NCBI GenBank assembly: GCA_009929715.1
Contig: RZZX01000003.1
Coordinates: 1-64,000 of the forward strand
DNA from: Bacteroidia bacterium
Lineage (GTDB): Bacteria; Bacteroidota; Bacteroidia; Bacteroidales; Bacteroidaceae
Reading direction: 5' to 3'
DNA length: 64,000 bases
Under the pieces are notes generated by a model. It was not told the origin of the DNA. It searched no databases and saw only the letters and a program-made list of their open reading frames with translations. Made by a program: the position numbers and the translations under genes. Positions 35,098 through 44,761 of the stretch are shown in pieces. Each line of letters begins with the position of its first letter. Position 1 is the stretch's first letter.

Positions 35098-36489
35098 TTA
35101 TTTCTTAGCTAACTCATAGATCACTGCCATGATTTGATGACCGATTTCCTCGGCCGCTTCAAGTGTCGCAGCTTCACTATACACCCGAATAATCGGTTCC
35201 GTATTACTTTTACGAAGATGCACCCATTGATCAGCAAAGTCGATCTTCACCCCATCAATGTCATTAATCTCTTCGTTCTTATAAATCTCTTTGACCTTGG
35301 CCAAGATCGCATCAACATCAATCTCCGGAGTCAAATCCACCCGATTCTTCGCCATGAAGTAACCCGGATACTGTGCACGAAGCTCACTCACCTTCTTACC
35401 CTCATGAGCCAGATGACTCAAGAACAAAGCAATGCCCACTAAAGCATCGCGGCCGTAATGACTCTCCGGATAGATTACTCCACCGTTACCTTCACCGCCA
35501 ATCACAGCATTGGTCTCTTTCATTTTAGTCACCACATTCACCTCGCCTACTGCCGATGCGCTGTAAGTCATGCCATATTGGCGAGTCACATCGCGCAAAG
35601 CACGGGTAGAACTTAAGTTAGAGACGGTATTACCCGGCGTATGTTTCAAGACATAATCGGCTACCGAAACCAACGTATACTCTTCACCGTACATGGTACC
35701 ATCTTCCGAGATCATCGCCAAACGGTCCACATCAGGATCGACCACAAAAGCCACATCAGCTTTTCCTTGCTTCATGAGATCCATGATATCGCCCAAGTTC
35801 TTCTCAAGCGGCTCTGGGTTATGAGCAAAATGTCCGGTAGGTTCACAGTACAATTTCTCAACGTGTTGTACGCCCAATTGTTCGAGCAGCTGTGGCAAGA
35901 TGATTCCTCCAACAGAGTTCACACAGTCTATTGCCACTCTAAAGTTGGCTTCCTTAATAGCCTCTACATCGACCAATTTAAGAGCCAGCACACTATCGAT
36001 ATGTTTCTGATTGTATGTCAAGTCCTGACGATACGTACCAATACGATCTACGTCTGCATAATCGAAGGCCTCAGCCTCAGCGATGCACAGCACCTCGTTG
36101 CCCTCGGCAGCATTCAGGAACTCCCCATGCTCATTGAGCAATTTCAAGGCATTCCATTGTTTAGGGTTGTGCGAAGCAGTCAGGATAATTCCCCCGCAAG
36201 CGCCTTCCATGGTCACAGCCAATTCGGTAGTGGGTGTAGAAGCCAAGTCTATATCGACCACATCCCAGCCCATACCCATGAGCGTACCCACAACAACATT
36301 CTTCACCATTTCGCCCGAGATACGTGCATCACGTCCCACAACAATTTTGTTGCTTGTAGAGTGGCACGTCCGACGAATCAGCGTGGCATAAGCCGATGTA
36401 AATTTCACAATGTCGAGCGGATTCAATCCCTCGCCCACACTTCCGCCAATTGTTCCGCGGATTCCAGAGATAGATTTGATTAGAGTCAT
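35098..36489 (-). CDS. glmM: Phosphoglucosamine mutase
   Basis: Converts glucosamine 6-phosphate to glucosamine 1-phosphate for UDP-GlcNAc, the precursor of peptidoglycan and LPS. The 463-residue protein has the alpha-D-phosphohexomutase layout: SGIRGTIGGSVGEGL, active-site serine Ser106 in TASHNPKQWNALK, the metal loop DPDVDRLAMI, the sugar loop GGEGNGGV and the C-terminal phosphate loop RKSNTEPIIRVYSEA. The phosphomannomutase family is close, so GlmM versus PGM/PMM rests on overall resemblance to Bacteroides GlmM. The DUF4827 gene ends 32 bp upstream. Confidence 0.87.
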   Translation of the reverse strand: MTLIKSISGIRGTIGGSVGEGLNPLDIVKFTSAYATLIRRTCHSTSNKIVVGRDARISGEMVKNVVVGTLMGMGWDVVDIDLASTPTTELAVTMEGACGGIILTASHNPKQWNALKLLNEHGEFLNAAEGNEVLCIAEAEAFDYADVDRIGTYRQDLTYNQKHIDSVLALKLVDVEAIKEANFRVAIDCVNSVGGIILPQLLEQLGVQHVEKLYCEPTGHFAHNPEPLEKNLGDIMDLMKQGKADVAFVVDPDVDRLAMISEDGTMYGEEYTLVSVADYVLKHTPGNTVSNLSSTRALRDVTRQYGMTYSASAVGEVNVVTKMKETNAVIGGEGNGGVIYPESHYGRDALVGIALFLSHLAHEGKKVSELRAQYPGYFMAKNRVDLTPEIDVDAILAKVKEIYKNEEINDIDGVKIDFADQWVHLRKSNTEPIIRVYSEAATLEAAEEIGHQIMAVIYELAKK

Positions 36490-36521
36490 AAAATAAAGTT
36501 AGTTATATTTGATGTTGTGCG

Positions 36522-37184
36522 TCAATTCTGAGCTTTTGAAAAAGACCAAATGTCATAATAATAGGGCTGTACATATTGCTGTGCAGAGTTATGCCCCATC
36601 TTAGAAGGGACAATCAAGCGCACATGCGAATTGTTTCTCAAATAGGGCAAAGCTAAAAGCCAGCCCGATGGTACGGCAGTAGATCCATAAACACTGGCCC
36701 AAAGATAGCTCATCTCGATAAACGTACCGTACGAGCTTTCATTTTCGACCACATAGCGGAACACAGCCGGTAACGCATACCATTCCGGATGCATATCCGA
36801 TAACCCTGGTATAAAGACATTCAGCGTTGTGGTATCACCTAAAGCAATGTTTTCTTCGACGTAGCGGACACAGATGTTATCGTTCGTAGCGAAGGTGTCT
36901 ACCTTATTAATCTCGCCACCACTCTCTGCCTTACCACCACGGTCGGCAATCTGCATATAAACGCCATTGGAGAACAACACATATTCGTTCTTTTTCAAAT
37001 CGGTTATTGTATCTTTCTCAAATTCATCTTTAGAGATCACGGTTATGCCACGGTCTTTAATTAACCGGCTGACAGCCTCTCTCTCGTCACTAAGCATCTC
37101 AGCATACGTTTTAGTATTATCACACGACTGAAAAATGCTTCCGAGAAGTAAGACTGAGAAACACAATACGATACTATTCTTCAT
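36522..37184 (-). CDS. DUF4827 lipoprotein
   Basis: A 220-residue lipoprotein: the signal sequence ends in IFQSC, with the lipidated cysteine at about residue 20. The rest fits DUF4827, which has an FKBP-like fold; the stretch EYVLFSNGVYMQIADRG and the C-terminal GWLLALPYLRNNSHVRLIVPSKMGHN recall peptidyl-prolyl isomerase strands. A role in folding of envelope proteins is possible but not shown. It lies between nrnA and glmM on the same strand. Confidence 0.8.
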   Translation of the reverse strand: MKNSIVLCFSVLLLGSIFQSCDNTKTYAEMLSDEREAVSRLIKDRGITVISKDEFEKDTITDLKKNEYVLFSNGVYMQIADRGGKAESGGEINKVDTFATNDNICVRYVEENIALGDTTTLNVFIPGLSDMHPEWYALPAVFRYVVENESSYGTFIEMSYLWASVYGSTAVPSGWLLALPYLRNNSHVRLIVPSKMGHNSAQQYVQPYYYDIWSFSKAQN

Positions 37185-37303
37185 GTTCTATAAATTAGCT
37201 ATGTTTTGCACAAATGTATTTCAAATTCACTAAATGTTGACCGTCTAAAGTTGAAAGTTCTAATCTTTTAACCTTTCACGATAAACTTTTAACCTTACGT
37301 TTT

Positions 37304-38341
37304 TCAACTTTTAGCCGTCAGCAACGGCTTATAGGCGTCGATGGCTTTTTCAAACACCTTAATCGCCTCTTCCATCGTTCCGTAAAACTCACCACCGGAA
37401 GCGTTTAGATGCCCTCCGCCATTGAAAAAATCGGCTGCTAAACGGTTGCATGGAAAGGTCCCCACCGAGCGCAAAGAGATCTTGATCATTTTCTTTTCAG
37501 TATCTTCACGCAAGAAACAAGAGAAACAGACGTTCTTAATGGACAAAGGGATGTTGACAAACCCTTCACTATCGCCCTTGATGTAGGTAAAACGGCTCTG
37601 TTCATCTTTGGTGAGAGTGATCAGTGCACTTTGATGCTCTGGATAGACTTTCATGTTTGAAAGGATATACCCCATCAGTCGCAAGCGACTTTCAGAATAG
37701 GTATTGAAGACCTTGCGGTAGATATCGTCTTTATCGATTCCTTTCGATAGGAGTTCACTGATGATAAAATAGATCTCACGGTTGTTCGAGTTATAAGTAA
37801 ACCCACCCGTATCGGTCATCATACCAGTATAGATGCATTCGGCTCCTTCTTTGGTAATCTCACTGAAGTATCCCATCCGACAAATTAAGCGAAAGATCAA
37901 CTCGGAGGTCGACGAGATATGTGGATAAGACATCTCGATGTCGCAAAAACCTTCGGGATGTAAATGGTGATCGACCAATAATTTTCGTGCCGGTGAGGCA
38001 GAAACGGCATCGGCCATGCCATCAATGCGTTTCAAAGCATTGAAATCGAGGCAACAAATCACATCGGCTTCGGCTATCAGCTTATCGGCAAACTCTTTAT
38101 AACGATCGTACAACAGGATGTCTTTGGCACCCGGCATCCATTTAAGGAAGTCGGGAAAGGCATTGGGAACAATGATGGTCGCTGTTTTATCTTGTGACTC
38201 TAAGAAATGAGCCAGCCCCAAGGAGGAACCGATGGCATCACCATCGGGACCAACGTGCGCCACAATGACCATCTTTTCAGCACGGTTCAGCCATTTGGCA
38301 AAATGGTCTATTTTATTTTGATCAATAACTTTACTCAACAT
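37304..38341 (-). CDS. DHH-family oligoribonuclease/phosphatase (NrnA-like)
   Basis: A 345-residue DHH/DHHA1 protein. Motifs are HVGPDGDAIGSSLG near residue 26, CCLDFN, LVDHHLHPEG (the DHH triad) and TGMMTDTGGFTYNS. The C-terminal DHHA1 motif is GGGHLNASGG. NrnA proteins degrade short RNA and cut 3'-phosphoadenosine 5'-phosphate, a by-product of sulfate assimilation; cyclic-dinucleotide breakdown is another family activity. The start ATG 38341 (MLSKVIDQNK) is chosen because the -7 element covers the alternative at 38365. Confidence 0.85.
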   Translation of the reverse strand: MLSKVIDQNKIDHFAKWLNRAEKMVIVAHVGPDGDAIGSSLGLAHFLESQDKTATIIVPNAFPDFLKWMPGAKDILLYDRYKEFADKLIAEADVICCLDFNALKRIDGMADAVSASPARKLLVDHHLHPEGFCDIEMSYPHISSTSELIFRLICRMGYFSEITKEGAECIYTGMMTDTGGFTYNSNNREIYFIISELLSKGIDKDDIYRKVFNTYSESRLRLMGYILSNMKVYPEHQSALITLTKDEQSRFTYIKGDSEGFVNIPLSIKNVCFSCFLREDTEKKMIKISLRSVGTFPCNRLAADFFNGGGHLNASGGEFYGTMEEAIKVFEKAIDAYKPLLTAKS

Positions 38342-38362
38342 GTCTTTTATCTGTTTTACCTG

Positions 38363-38370
38363 CAAAAATA
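38363..38370 (-). promoter_or_regulatory. nrnA promoter -7 element
   Basis: TATTTTTG on the minus strand, 21 bp before ATG 38341 and between it and the comEC stop. A CTTT lies 18 bp upstream. Confidence 0.55.
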
Positions 38371-38386
38371 CGATAATTCTTCAGAC

Positions 38387-40522
38387 TTAAAGCAAAAATC
38401 GGACAGAACCTTTATCGGAAAGCGAGATACAAGTGAGTCCGTGCGCTCGACAAGCCATCGCATAGCTCCTTTTTCGCCTTTCAGAAAGGGAAGAGTCGAG
38501 CACCACACACTTGGCTGGTAAGAGGGAAAGGAGGTTTTCGACTTGACCATTAAATCCTTTGCAGAGGTAGAGATAGTCTACTGCCCAAGGGTGAGAAGCG
38601 GTTTGGTGTTTCCAGGTGTTGTCTGTGATTATCGCCACTCGGCAACCACCGAAAGAGAGCATGGAGCGGTGGAATAGGATCTCTTTGCCAGCGTACTCTG
38701 TGGAAACATCAACCGGGGGCTGGAGGTGCAGATGCATCCAGTGGTTGCGGGTTGCGGCACGTAATTGCGACAGCTGGGAGGTGCTATCGGGGGTGACGAG
38801 GTAGGATTGCGACCGACTGACAATGCAGTGAATAGCCGGACAGCCTCTGACATTATAAAAGATGAGTTGCCGATGAGGTGCTAGCTGACTAAAGGAGATT
38901 AAATGGTAGGTGCATAGCAGACATAAAAGAATGAGACCGTTGGCTATTTTCCGTACAGTGGCTTGTGCTTGATAAGAGAGCAGAAGAAAGAGACAGAGAT
39001 AGCACCCCAGAGCTTCTATCGGATCGATCCAAATGCCATCAATAGAAGCATAGGGTAGGTTGTCCAACAAGTGAATTGTTTCACCCAACAAGGTTAGAGC
39101 CCAACCAATAATTCGTGCTAGAAAAGAGGCTAAAACAGGTATCGGAAGGAGCACAACCATCAATACGGCAAGGTAGATAATAAGAGTAACCAACGGGATT
39201 ACTAAGATGTTGGATAGTAGAAAATGGGTAGGAAACCGGTGAAAATAGAGTAATAGAAGGGGTAAAGTTCCTACTTGAGCGGCCATAGAGGTGCTTATCA
39301 AACCATTTAACCACTTGTTTTTGACCTTCAACCTTAATAGCCATCGGTGTATTGGGGGCTGAAGTTGTAAAATGGAAACAACAGCGATAAAAGAGAGTTG
39401 GAAGCCAACATCAAAAAGCCATAGCGGCCGACAGATAAGCATTAATAGCGCTGTACAGGCCACTGTGTTGAGCGTTAGCGGTTGCCGTCTAAGCAGGTAA
39501 GAGGCAGAAAGAATGGAAAACATACTGACCGAACGGATTACGGAAGCCGACAGACCGGTAAGAAAGGCAAATCCCCACAGTAAAGTTAAAGTCATGAGCA
39601 AACGAAAGAGGCCACTGCCACGAAATTTAAAGGGAAGGCGACTACTGAGTAAGGTGATTAAACCAGCCAATAAAGCGACATGAAAGCCAGACAGAGCTAA
39701 GATATGACTAACACCGGCTACGGAGAATTGCTCGCGAACATCGGTACTCAATTCCTCTTTATATCCCACAGTCAGAGCAGCAAGTACGGCAAAATGATCG
39801 GCTTCAAAACCGAGCTTTCGATAGATAGCTAGGAGTTGCTCTCTATGCTTCAGTGCTCGTTCGGAGAAAGAGAGCGAACTCTTCGAAACGGGATGAGCGA
39901 TACGCATCCAACAGCCTTGCCGAACAAATCCTGTAGCGCTAATACCTTGCCGGGTCAGGTAACGTGCATAATCGAATTCATCGAAATTGCCGGCGTTATG
40001 TGGCGATGAAAGAGAGGCATAAAGTAACAGCTCCTCCTTTTTCTGCCACTGAGCTATTGTACTATCTTTGGGGAAATAGAGTAGAGCTTCCCGATTAAGC
40101 GTGCACGTTTGCAAAGAATCAATTTGACTCATCAAGAGCACATGACACATCACGCTTCGCTCCTTTTCTTGGGGAGCATCGAGTAGGCGAACGTGGTAAC
40201 TAGTAGGGGTGTCTGGGCAGTGAAAAACCGTTTTAGACAAGTTCATTTGCACCAAGCTATAACCACCACTCCAACAAGTCAGGAAAGTAAGTCCCCCAAA
40301 GAGCCAACGGTTGGAATAGCTCTTCAAGAAATAGGCTGCTCCCATGAGGCAAGCACTTGAGACAAACAAGACCAAAGCCCAGGTAACGGTATCCATCTCG
40401 CCAAACATCCGGTCGCCACACACAAGGCCCAGAGCGAAAGGTAATAAAAGGCGTACAAAGGGGTATTTATGTTGTGATAAGGTGGTCACAGGTGATCTAT
40501 TTTCAATCGTAGAAGAGCCCAA
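38387..40522 (-). CDS. ComEC/Rec2-family membrane protein with degenerate C-terminal domain
   Basis: A 711-residue polytopic protein. N-terminal membrane helices lead into a soluble DUF4131-like segment (about 60-210), then the competence domain of about ten helices (about 235-535, with ILALSGFHVALLAGLI as the signature). In full ComEC a metallo-beta-lactamase (MBL) domain follows. Here the C-terminal 170 residues lack an HxHxDH motif; only strands such as LIFYNVRGCPAIHCIVSRS and CRVAIITDN are seen. It may still form a DNA-uptake channel, but nuclease activity in this part is unlikely. It is probably the last gene of the Sua5-ClC-Fmt-Rpe-ComEC operon, 45 bp after rpe. Confidence 0.8.
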   Translation of the reverse strand: MGSSTIENRSPVTTLSQHKYPFVRLLLPFALGLVCGDRMFGEMDTVTWALVLFVSSACLMGAAYFLKSYSNRWLFGGLTFLTCWSGGYSLVQMNLSKTVFHCPDTPTSYHVRLLDAPQEKERSVMCHVLLMSQIDSLQTCTLNREALLYFPKDSTIAQWQKKEELLLYASLSSPHNAGNFDEFDYARYLTRQGISATGFVRQGCWMRIAHPVSKSSLSFSERALKHREQLLAIYRKLGFEADHFAVLAALTVGYKEELSTDVREQFSVAGVSHILALSGFHVALLAGLITLLSSRLPFKFRGSGLFRLLMTLTLLWGFAFLTGLSASVIRSVSMFSILSASYLLRRQPLTLNTVACTALLMLICRPLWLFDVGFQLSFIAVVSILQLQPPIHRWLLRLKVKNKWLNGLISTSMAAQVGTLPLLLLYFHRFPTHFLLSNILVIPLVTLIIYLAVLMVVLLPIPVLASFLARIIGWALTLLGETIHLLDNLPYASIDGIWIDPIEALGCYLCLFLLLSYQAQATVRKIANGLILLCLLCTYHLISFSQLAPHRQLIFYNVRGCPAIHCIVSRSQSYLVTPDSTSQLSQLRAATRNHWMHLHLQPPVDVSTEYAGKEILFHRSMLSFGGCRVAIITDNTWKHQTASHPWAVDYLYLCKGFNGQVENLLSLLPAKCVVLDSSLSERRKRSYAMACRAHGLTCISLSDKGSVRFLL

Positions 40523-40567
40523 GAAACCAGTTCCGAGCTCTCCTTATCTGTTCCGTTAAGTGCTGGT

Positions 40568-41218
40568 TTAGACTTGTTTTAACCGCACGATCATCTCTTC
40601 CGGCTTTTCGGCTGCAAAGATGGCGTTCCCAGCCACCAACGCATCGGCTCCCGCCTCAACCAATAAGGCAGCAGTCTCTAGGTTCACGCCGCCATCCACT
40701 TCGATCAGTGCGTTCGATCCTGTTTCGGTGATCAGAGCACGCAATTCACGCACCTTGTCGACCGAGTGCTCGATAAATTTCTGTCCCCCGAACCCTGGAT
40801 TAACACTCATAATAAGGACCATATACACCTCTTTGATGATATCTTTCAAGAGGGCAACAGGGGTAGCTGGATTGATCGTTACCGCTGGTTGCATACCAGC
40901 CTCACGAATTTGCTGTATCACGCGATGCAAATGCGGACAAGCCTCATAATGCACATTCATCACATGAGCTCCCAACGCCTTCACTTCAGGAATAAACTTT
41001 TCCGGATGAACAATCATAAGATGCACATCCAAAGGCTTTTTGCTCAACTGAGCAACGTATTTCAGTACCGGAAAGCCAAACGAGATATTCGGTACAAAGA
41101 CACCATCCATGATGTCGATGTGTACCCACTCGGCTTCACTGCGGTTGATCATTTCAATGTCATCGGCCAGATGTCCGAAATCGGCCGAAAGGATAGAGGG
41201 TGAAATTATCGGTTTCAT
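40568..41218 (-). CDS. rpe: Ribulose-phosphate 3-epimerase
   Basis: Interconverts ribulose 5-phosphate and xylulose 5-phosphate in the pentose phosphate pathway. The 216-residue TIM-barrel protein has ISPSILSADFGHL, WVHIDIMDGVFVPNISFG (metal His and Asp), MSVNPGFGGQKF and EVDGGVNLETA, with phosphate binding near GNAIF. It lies 24 bp after fmt on the same strand. Confidence 0.96.
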   Translation of the reverse strand: MKPIISPSILSADFGHLADDIEMINRSEAEWVHIDIMDGVFVPNISFGFPVLKYVAQLSKKPLDVHLMIVHPEKFIPEVKALGAHVMNVHYEACPHLHRVIQQIREAGMQPAVTINPATPVALLKDIIKEVYMVLIMSVNPGFGGQKFIEHSVDKVRELRALITETGSNALIEVDGGVNLETAALLVEAGADALVAGNAIFAAEKPEEMIVRLKQV

Positions 41219-41242
41219 AACTTATCTGTATTTTCTATGTCA

Positions 41243-42214
41243 CTATTGAATCATTCTACACGCATCGGTCAGGCGATACCCACGAAGTAGTTCATCACTC
41301 TTCAGCCGTTTTTTCCCGGGAAGTTGTAATTCGGTTATCCGAATAAAACCTCCGTCGACAGCCACTTCAATACGTTGTTTACCATCGGTCCGTATAGAGC
41401 CGAATGGCTGCTCATGGGCTTCAAGCACCTTTTCACTTTCAAAGATCTTCACCACAACGGTGTTCCCTTCGGCATCGACCATCTCTGTCCACGCGCCTGG
41501 ATAAGGCGAGAGGCCACGAATAAAATCGTAAATCGACTTAACCGATTGAGTCCAAGCTATCCGACAGGTCTCTTTAAAGATTTTAGGTGCCGACCGAAGT
41601 TCTCCTGCCGGCAACATCTCTTCTTGAGGAATGGGATGCACTTGGTCCAACAAAATAGCATCCACCGTCTCAACGACCAACTGTCCGCCGAGCAGCATCA
41701 GGTTATCGTGTACCACCCCCACATTATCGCTCTCTTTAATAGGAATAGCAACTTGCTGAATCACCTCCCCTGTATCGATCTCATGCTTTAAGAAAAAGGT
41801 AGTAATACCCGTCTGCGTATCACCGTTAATCACCGCCCAATTAATAGGAGCAGCTCCACGGTATTGAGGCAACAAAGAGGCGTGTAAATTGAACGTGCCC
41901 AAGCGTGGCATGTTCCACACCACTTCGGGCAACATGCGGAAAGCAACTACAATCTGTAGATCGGCTTTCCAAGCACGCAGTTCCTCTAAAAAAGCCTCAT
42001 CTTTCAACTTATCGGGTTGTAACAACGGCAAAGCGTGATCCAACGCATATTGCTTCACAGGCGAATACTGAATCTTATGCCCGCGTCCAGCTGGCTTATC
42101 GGGCATTGTAATCACGCCAACAACGTGGTACCCTCCCTCAACCAAACGTTTCAAAGGTTCCACCGCAAAATCGGGCGTTCCCATATAAACGATTCTCAAC
42201 TCTTCTTTTTTCAT
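41243..42214 (-). CDS. fmt: Methionyl-tRNA formyltransferase
   Basis: Formylates initiator Met-tRNA using 10-formyltetrahydrofolate. The 323-residue protein has the N-terminal Rossmann start (IVYMGTPDFAVEPLKRL), the catalytic region FNLHASLLPQYRGAAPINWAV with the Asn-His-Asp triad completed by HEIDTG, and the C-terminal OB-fold (TDGKQRIEVAVDGG). Length is normal. It lies 96 bp after the ClC gene and 24 bp before rpe. Confidence 0.96.
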   Translation of the reverse strand: MKKEELRIVYMGTPDFAVEPLKRLVEGGYHVVGVITMPDKPAGRGHKIQYSPVKQYALDHALPLLQPDKLKDEAFLEELRAWKADLQIVVAFRMLPEVVWNMPRLGTFNLHASLLPQYRGAAPINWAVINGDTQTGITTFFLKHEIDTGEVIQQVAIPIKESDNVGVVHDNLMLLGGQLVVETVDAILLDQVHPIPQEEMLPAGELRSAPKIFKETCRIAWTQSVKSIYDFIRGLSPYPGAWTEMVDAEGNTVVVKIFESEKVLEAHEQPFGSIRTDGKQRIEVAVDGGFIRITELQLPGKKRLKSDELLRGYRLTDACRMIQ

Positions 42215-42310
42215 TCATCTATCTGTTTCAAAACCTCCGGAAAGAGGAGGCTCTATTTTCAAATCATCTCAATCCACTGTTCACTTCACTAAAAGCTAAA
42301 AACAAGCCGT

Positions 42311-44107
42311 CTAGTCTTCCGAGAAGTGAACAAGCACCTGACGGTAAGAATTAAATATCTTCGATTTCGATACAAACCCTTTATACCGCCCTTGACTATC
42401 GACTACCGGCAAATTCCAAGCTTTGGTATCATCGAATGTGCGCATAACCTGCTCCATGTGATCCGTATCATAAATCTTAGCCGGCGCAGAAGTCATCAAC
42501 TTTTGTACTTTAAATCGGTGATAAAGTTCCTGACGGAACATGATGTTACGAATATCATCGAGTAGCACCACTCCGACCAACTCACTGGTCACCTTATCGA
42601 CAACAGGGAAGACATTTCGGTGTGAAGCAGCAATGGCTTTAACCAGCTCTCCGAGGTCCATCTCTGGATTCACCGTTACAAAATCGGTTTCAACCACATT
42701 CTCCATTTTCATGAGCGTAAGCACAGCTTTATCTTTATGATGCGTAATCAACTGCCCTTTTTTAGCCAATCGCATGGAGTAAATGCTATGAGGTTCAAAC
42801 ACGATAATCGTTAGATAAGAGCTTACGGAAACAATCATCAATGGCAGAAACAAGTCGTACCCACCAGTCAGCTCAGCAATTAGGAAAACACCAGTCAACG
42901 GGGCATGCATAACCGCACTCATCACCCCAGCCATCCCCATCAATGCAAAATTGTTTTCTGGCAGATAAGCACTCAACTCAAATTTATTGCTGAAATTAGA
43001 AAAGACAAATCCCGCAATACATCCTAAGTAAAGCGTTGGGGCAAAGATACCACCACACCCACCACCACCATTGGTCGCACTCGATGCAAAGACTTTAAAG
43101 ACGATAATGAGCAACAAGTAAATGAGCAATAAATGACCATAACCGTAAAACAGGGAGTTATTCATCACCACATCCCAATCGGCCGCCCCTTTTCCATTAA
43201 GCAGCAGTTCAATGGTTTCGTAACCTTCACCATAAAGCGGTGGAAAGATAAAGATCAAAATACTGAGCATCAAACCGCCAAGCGCCAATTTCTTATAGGG
43301 ATTGGTTAGCTTACCAAAGAGCCCTTCTACTGAGCTCATAGCACGTGTAAAGTAGAGCGAAACCAACCCACAAAAGATGCCTAGCAAAATAACATACGGA
43401 ATGCGCTCCAACTCGAAAGCCTGATCCAAATGGAACTTAAACATCGCTTCCGTACCGGTAGTCACATAAGAGACAGTGGCTGCGGTCACTGACGAGATGA
43501 GCAGGGGAAGCAACGACGACATGGTCAGGTCGAGCATCAAGACTTCAAGCGTAAAGACCAATCCCGCAATCGGTGCTTTAAAGATTCCGGCAATGGCACC
43601 GGCAGCCCCACAGCCCACGAGCAACATCAAGGTACGATGTTCCATCTTGAACAAACTACCTAAGTTGGACCCAATGGCCGAACCGGTCAGCACAATCGGG
43701 GCCTCTGCTCCAACCGATCCACCAAACCCGATGGTGATGGAACTCGCAATCACAGACGACCAAGTATTGTGTCTTTTGATGCGTCCTTGACGCCGCGAAA
43801 TGCTATATAAGATACGGGTCACTCCATGACTGATATCGTCTTTAACAATGTTTCTCACAAACCAACCCGCTAAGAAAATACCCACTACCGGATAGACCAA
43901 GTAGAGGTAATTGGCCTCGTTAAAATGGAAATTTTCAGTCAAAAGATGCTGAATCTTATGAATGAAGAATTTGAGGAACAAAGCTGCGAAGGCAGTAGAA
44001 ATACCCACCAAAAAGCTCAATATCAGAATAAAATGCTTCTCTTTAATCGTATCTTCACGCCATCTGATAAACCGCTGTAACAAACTAATATTCTCTGGCT
44101 TCTCCAT
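42311..44107 (-). CDS. ClC-family chloride channel/transporter with CBS domains
   Basis: A 598-residue ClC protein. The membrane core (about 20-450) carries the gating glutamate in GSVGAEAPIVLTGS and the second anion-site motif GGIFAPTLYLGC. A pair of CBS domains (about 470-595, FVTVNPEMDLGELVKAIAAS and PVVDSQGRYKGFVS) probably binds adenosine nucleotides and controls transport. The gating Glu suggests either H+/Cl- exchange or channel action; this cannot be settled here. The start is immediately after the Sua5 stop, indicating translational coupling. Confidence 0.9.
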   Translation of the reverse strand: MEKPENISLLQRFIRWREDTIKEKHFILILSFLVGISTAFAALFLKFFIHKIQHLLTENFHFNEANYLYLVYPVVGIFLAGWFVRNIVKDDISHGVTRILYSISRRQGRIKRHNTWSSVIASSITIGFGGSVGAEAPIVLTGSAIGSNLGSLFKMEHRTLMLLVGCGAAGAIAGIFKAPIAGLVFTLEVLMLDLTMSSLLPLLISSVTAATVSYVTTGTEAMFKFHLDQAFELERIPYVILLGIFCGLVSLYFTRAMSSVEGLFGKLTNPYKKLALGGLMLSILIFIFPPLYGEGYETIELLLNGKGAADWDVVMNNSLFYGYGHLLLIYLLLIIVFKVFASSATNGGGGCGGIFAPTLYLGCIAGFVFSNFSNKFELSAYLPENNFALMGMAGVMSAVMHAPLTGVFLIAELTGGYDLFLPLMIVSVSSYLTIIVFEPHSIYSMRLAKKGQLITHHKDKAVLTLMKMENVVETDFVTVNPEMDLGELVKAIAASHRNVFPVVDKVTSELVGVVLLDDIRNIMFRQELYHRFKVQKLMTSAPAKIYDTDHMEQVMRTFDDTKAWNLPVVDSQGRYKGFVSKSKIFNSYRQVLVHFSED

Positions 44108-44683
44108 TTATTCGCGAATAATCTTAATCACACCACCTTGTCCCAGTTTGATAATACTCGACGGTTTGGGTCGGCTATCATCCTCCTGGCGGCAATTCAC
44201 CACATAATCCACTGCCGATTTAATCTCTTCACTGATCTCCGAGAAATTAGCGGCCCCCGGCTCGCCACTGACGTTGGCCGATGTAGAGACAATCGCTTTT
44301 CTAAACTGCTGACACAAACGGTGAGAAAACTCTTCGTTGGTCACCCGAATACCCACGCTTCCATCTTCGGCTATCAGATTAGCCGCCAAGTTTCGTGCAC
44401 CGGAATAGATAATGGTCAACGGCTTATCGGCCATCTCGATTAAATCCCAAGCAATAGACGGTGCATCTTGCACATAAAAGTCCACCTTAACCGCCGTATC
44501 GACCAAGACCAACAAAGCCTTGCTGTCGGCTCGTTTCTTAATTTCATACACTTTACGAACAGCTGCTTCGTTGGTTGCATCGCAGCCAATACCCCAAACA
44601 GTATCTGTAGGATACAAAATGACACCGCCCTCGTTCATCACTTGGCAGGCCTTCTTGACCTCTTCTTTTAGATTTACTATCAT
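44108..44683 (-). CDS. L-threonylcarbamoyladenylate synthase family (Sua5/YciO/YrdC)
   Basis: A 191-residue YrdC-domain protein. The fold motif is GGVILYPTDTVWGIGCDA, followed by KKRADSKALLVLV (nucleotide-binding KR..KPL-like motif) and VSTSANVSGEPGA. Such proteins make threonylcarbamoyl-AMP for the t6A37 modification of tRNAs. It lacks a C-terminal Sua5 domain, so it is TsaC or YciO type; which one is uncertain. First gene of the Sua5-ClC-Fmt-Rpe-ComEC group; its promoter overlaps that of the divergent thioesterase gene. Confidence 0.85.
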   Translation of the reverse strand: MIVNLKEEVKKACQVMNEGGVILYPTDTVWGIGCDATNEAAVRKVYEIKKRADSKALLVLVDTAVKVDFYVQDAPSIAWDLIEMADKPLTIIYSGARNLAANLIAEDGSVGIRVTNEEFSHRLCQQFRKAIVSTSANVSGEPGAANFSEISEEIKSAVDYVVNCRQEDDSRPKPSSIIKLGQGGVIKIIRE

Positions 44684-44714
44684 TTCTTATCTTTTTTCTA
44701 ATGAGAATGCCACA

Positions 44715-44731
44715 CAAAAGTAGTACTTTTG
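44715..44731. promoter_or_regulatory. Back-to-back divergent promoters forming a palindrome
   Basis: Minus-strand TACTTTTG (44715-44722, seen as CAAAAGTA) and plus-strand TACTTTTG (44724-44731) are separated by a single G, giving the 17-bp palindrome CAAAAGTAGTACTTTTG. Each -7 element lies within the spacer of the other promoter, so they should exclude each other. Confidence 0.65.
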
Positions 44732-44761
44732 CTCGAAAATAAAAACGATAACAGAAAAACA

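Noticed and set aside
35641-36483. Plus-strand 280-codon open frame inside glmM
   Set aside because: Antisense shadow of a well-supported gene; His/Ile/Arg-rich composition typical of reverse-strand frames here.
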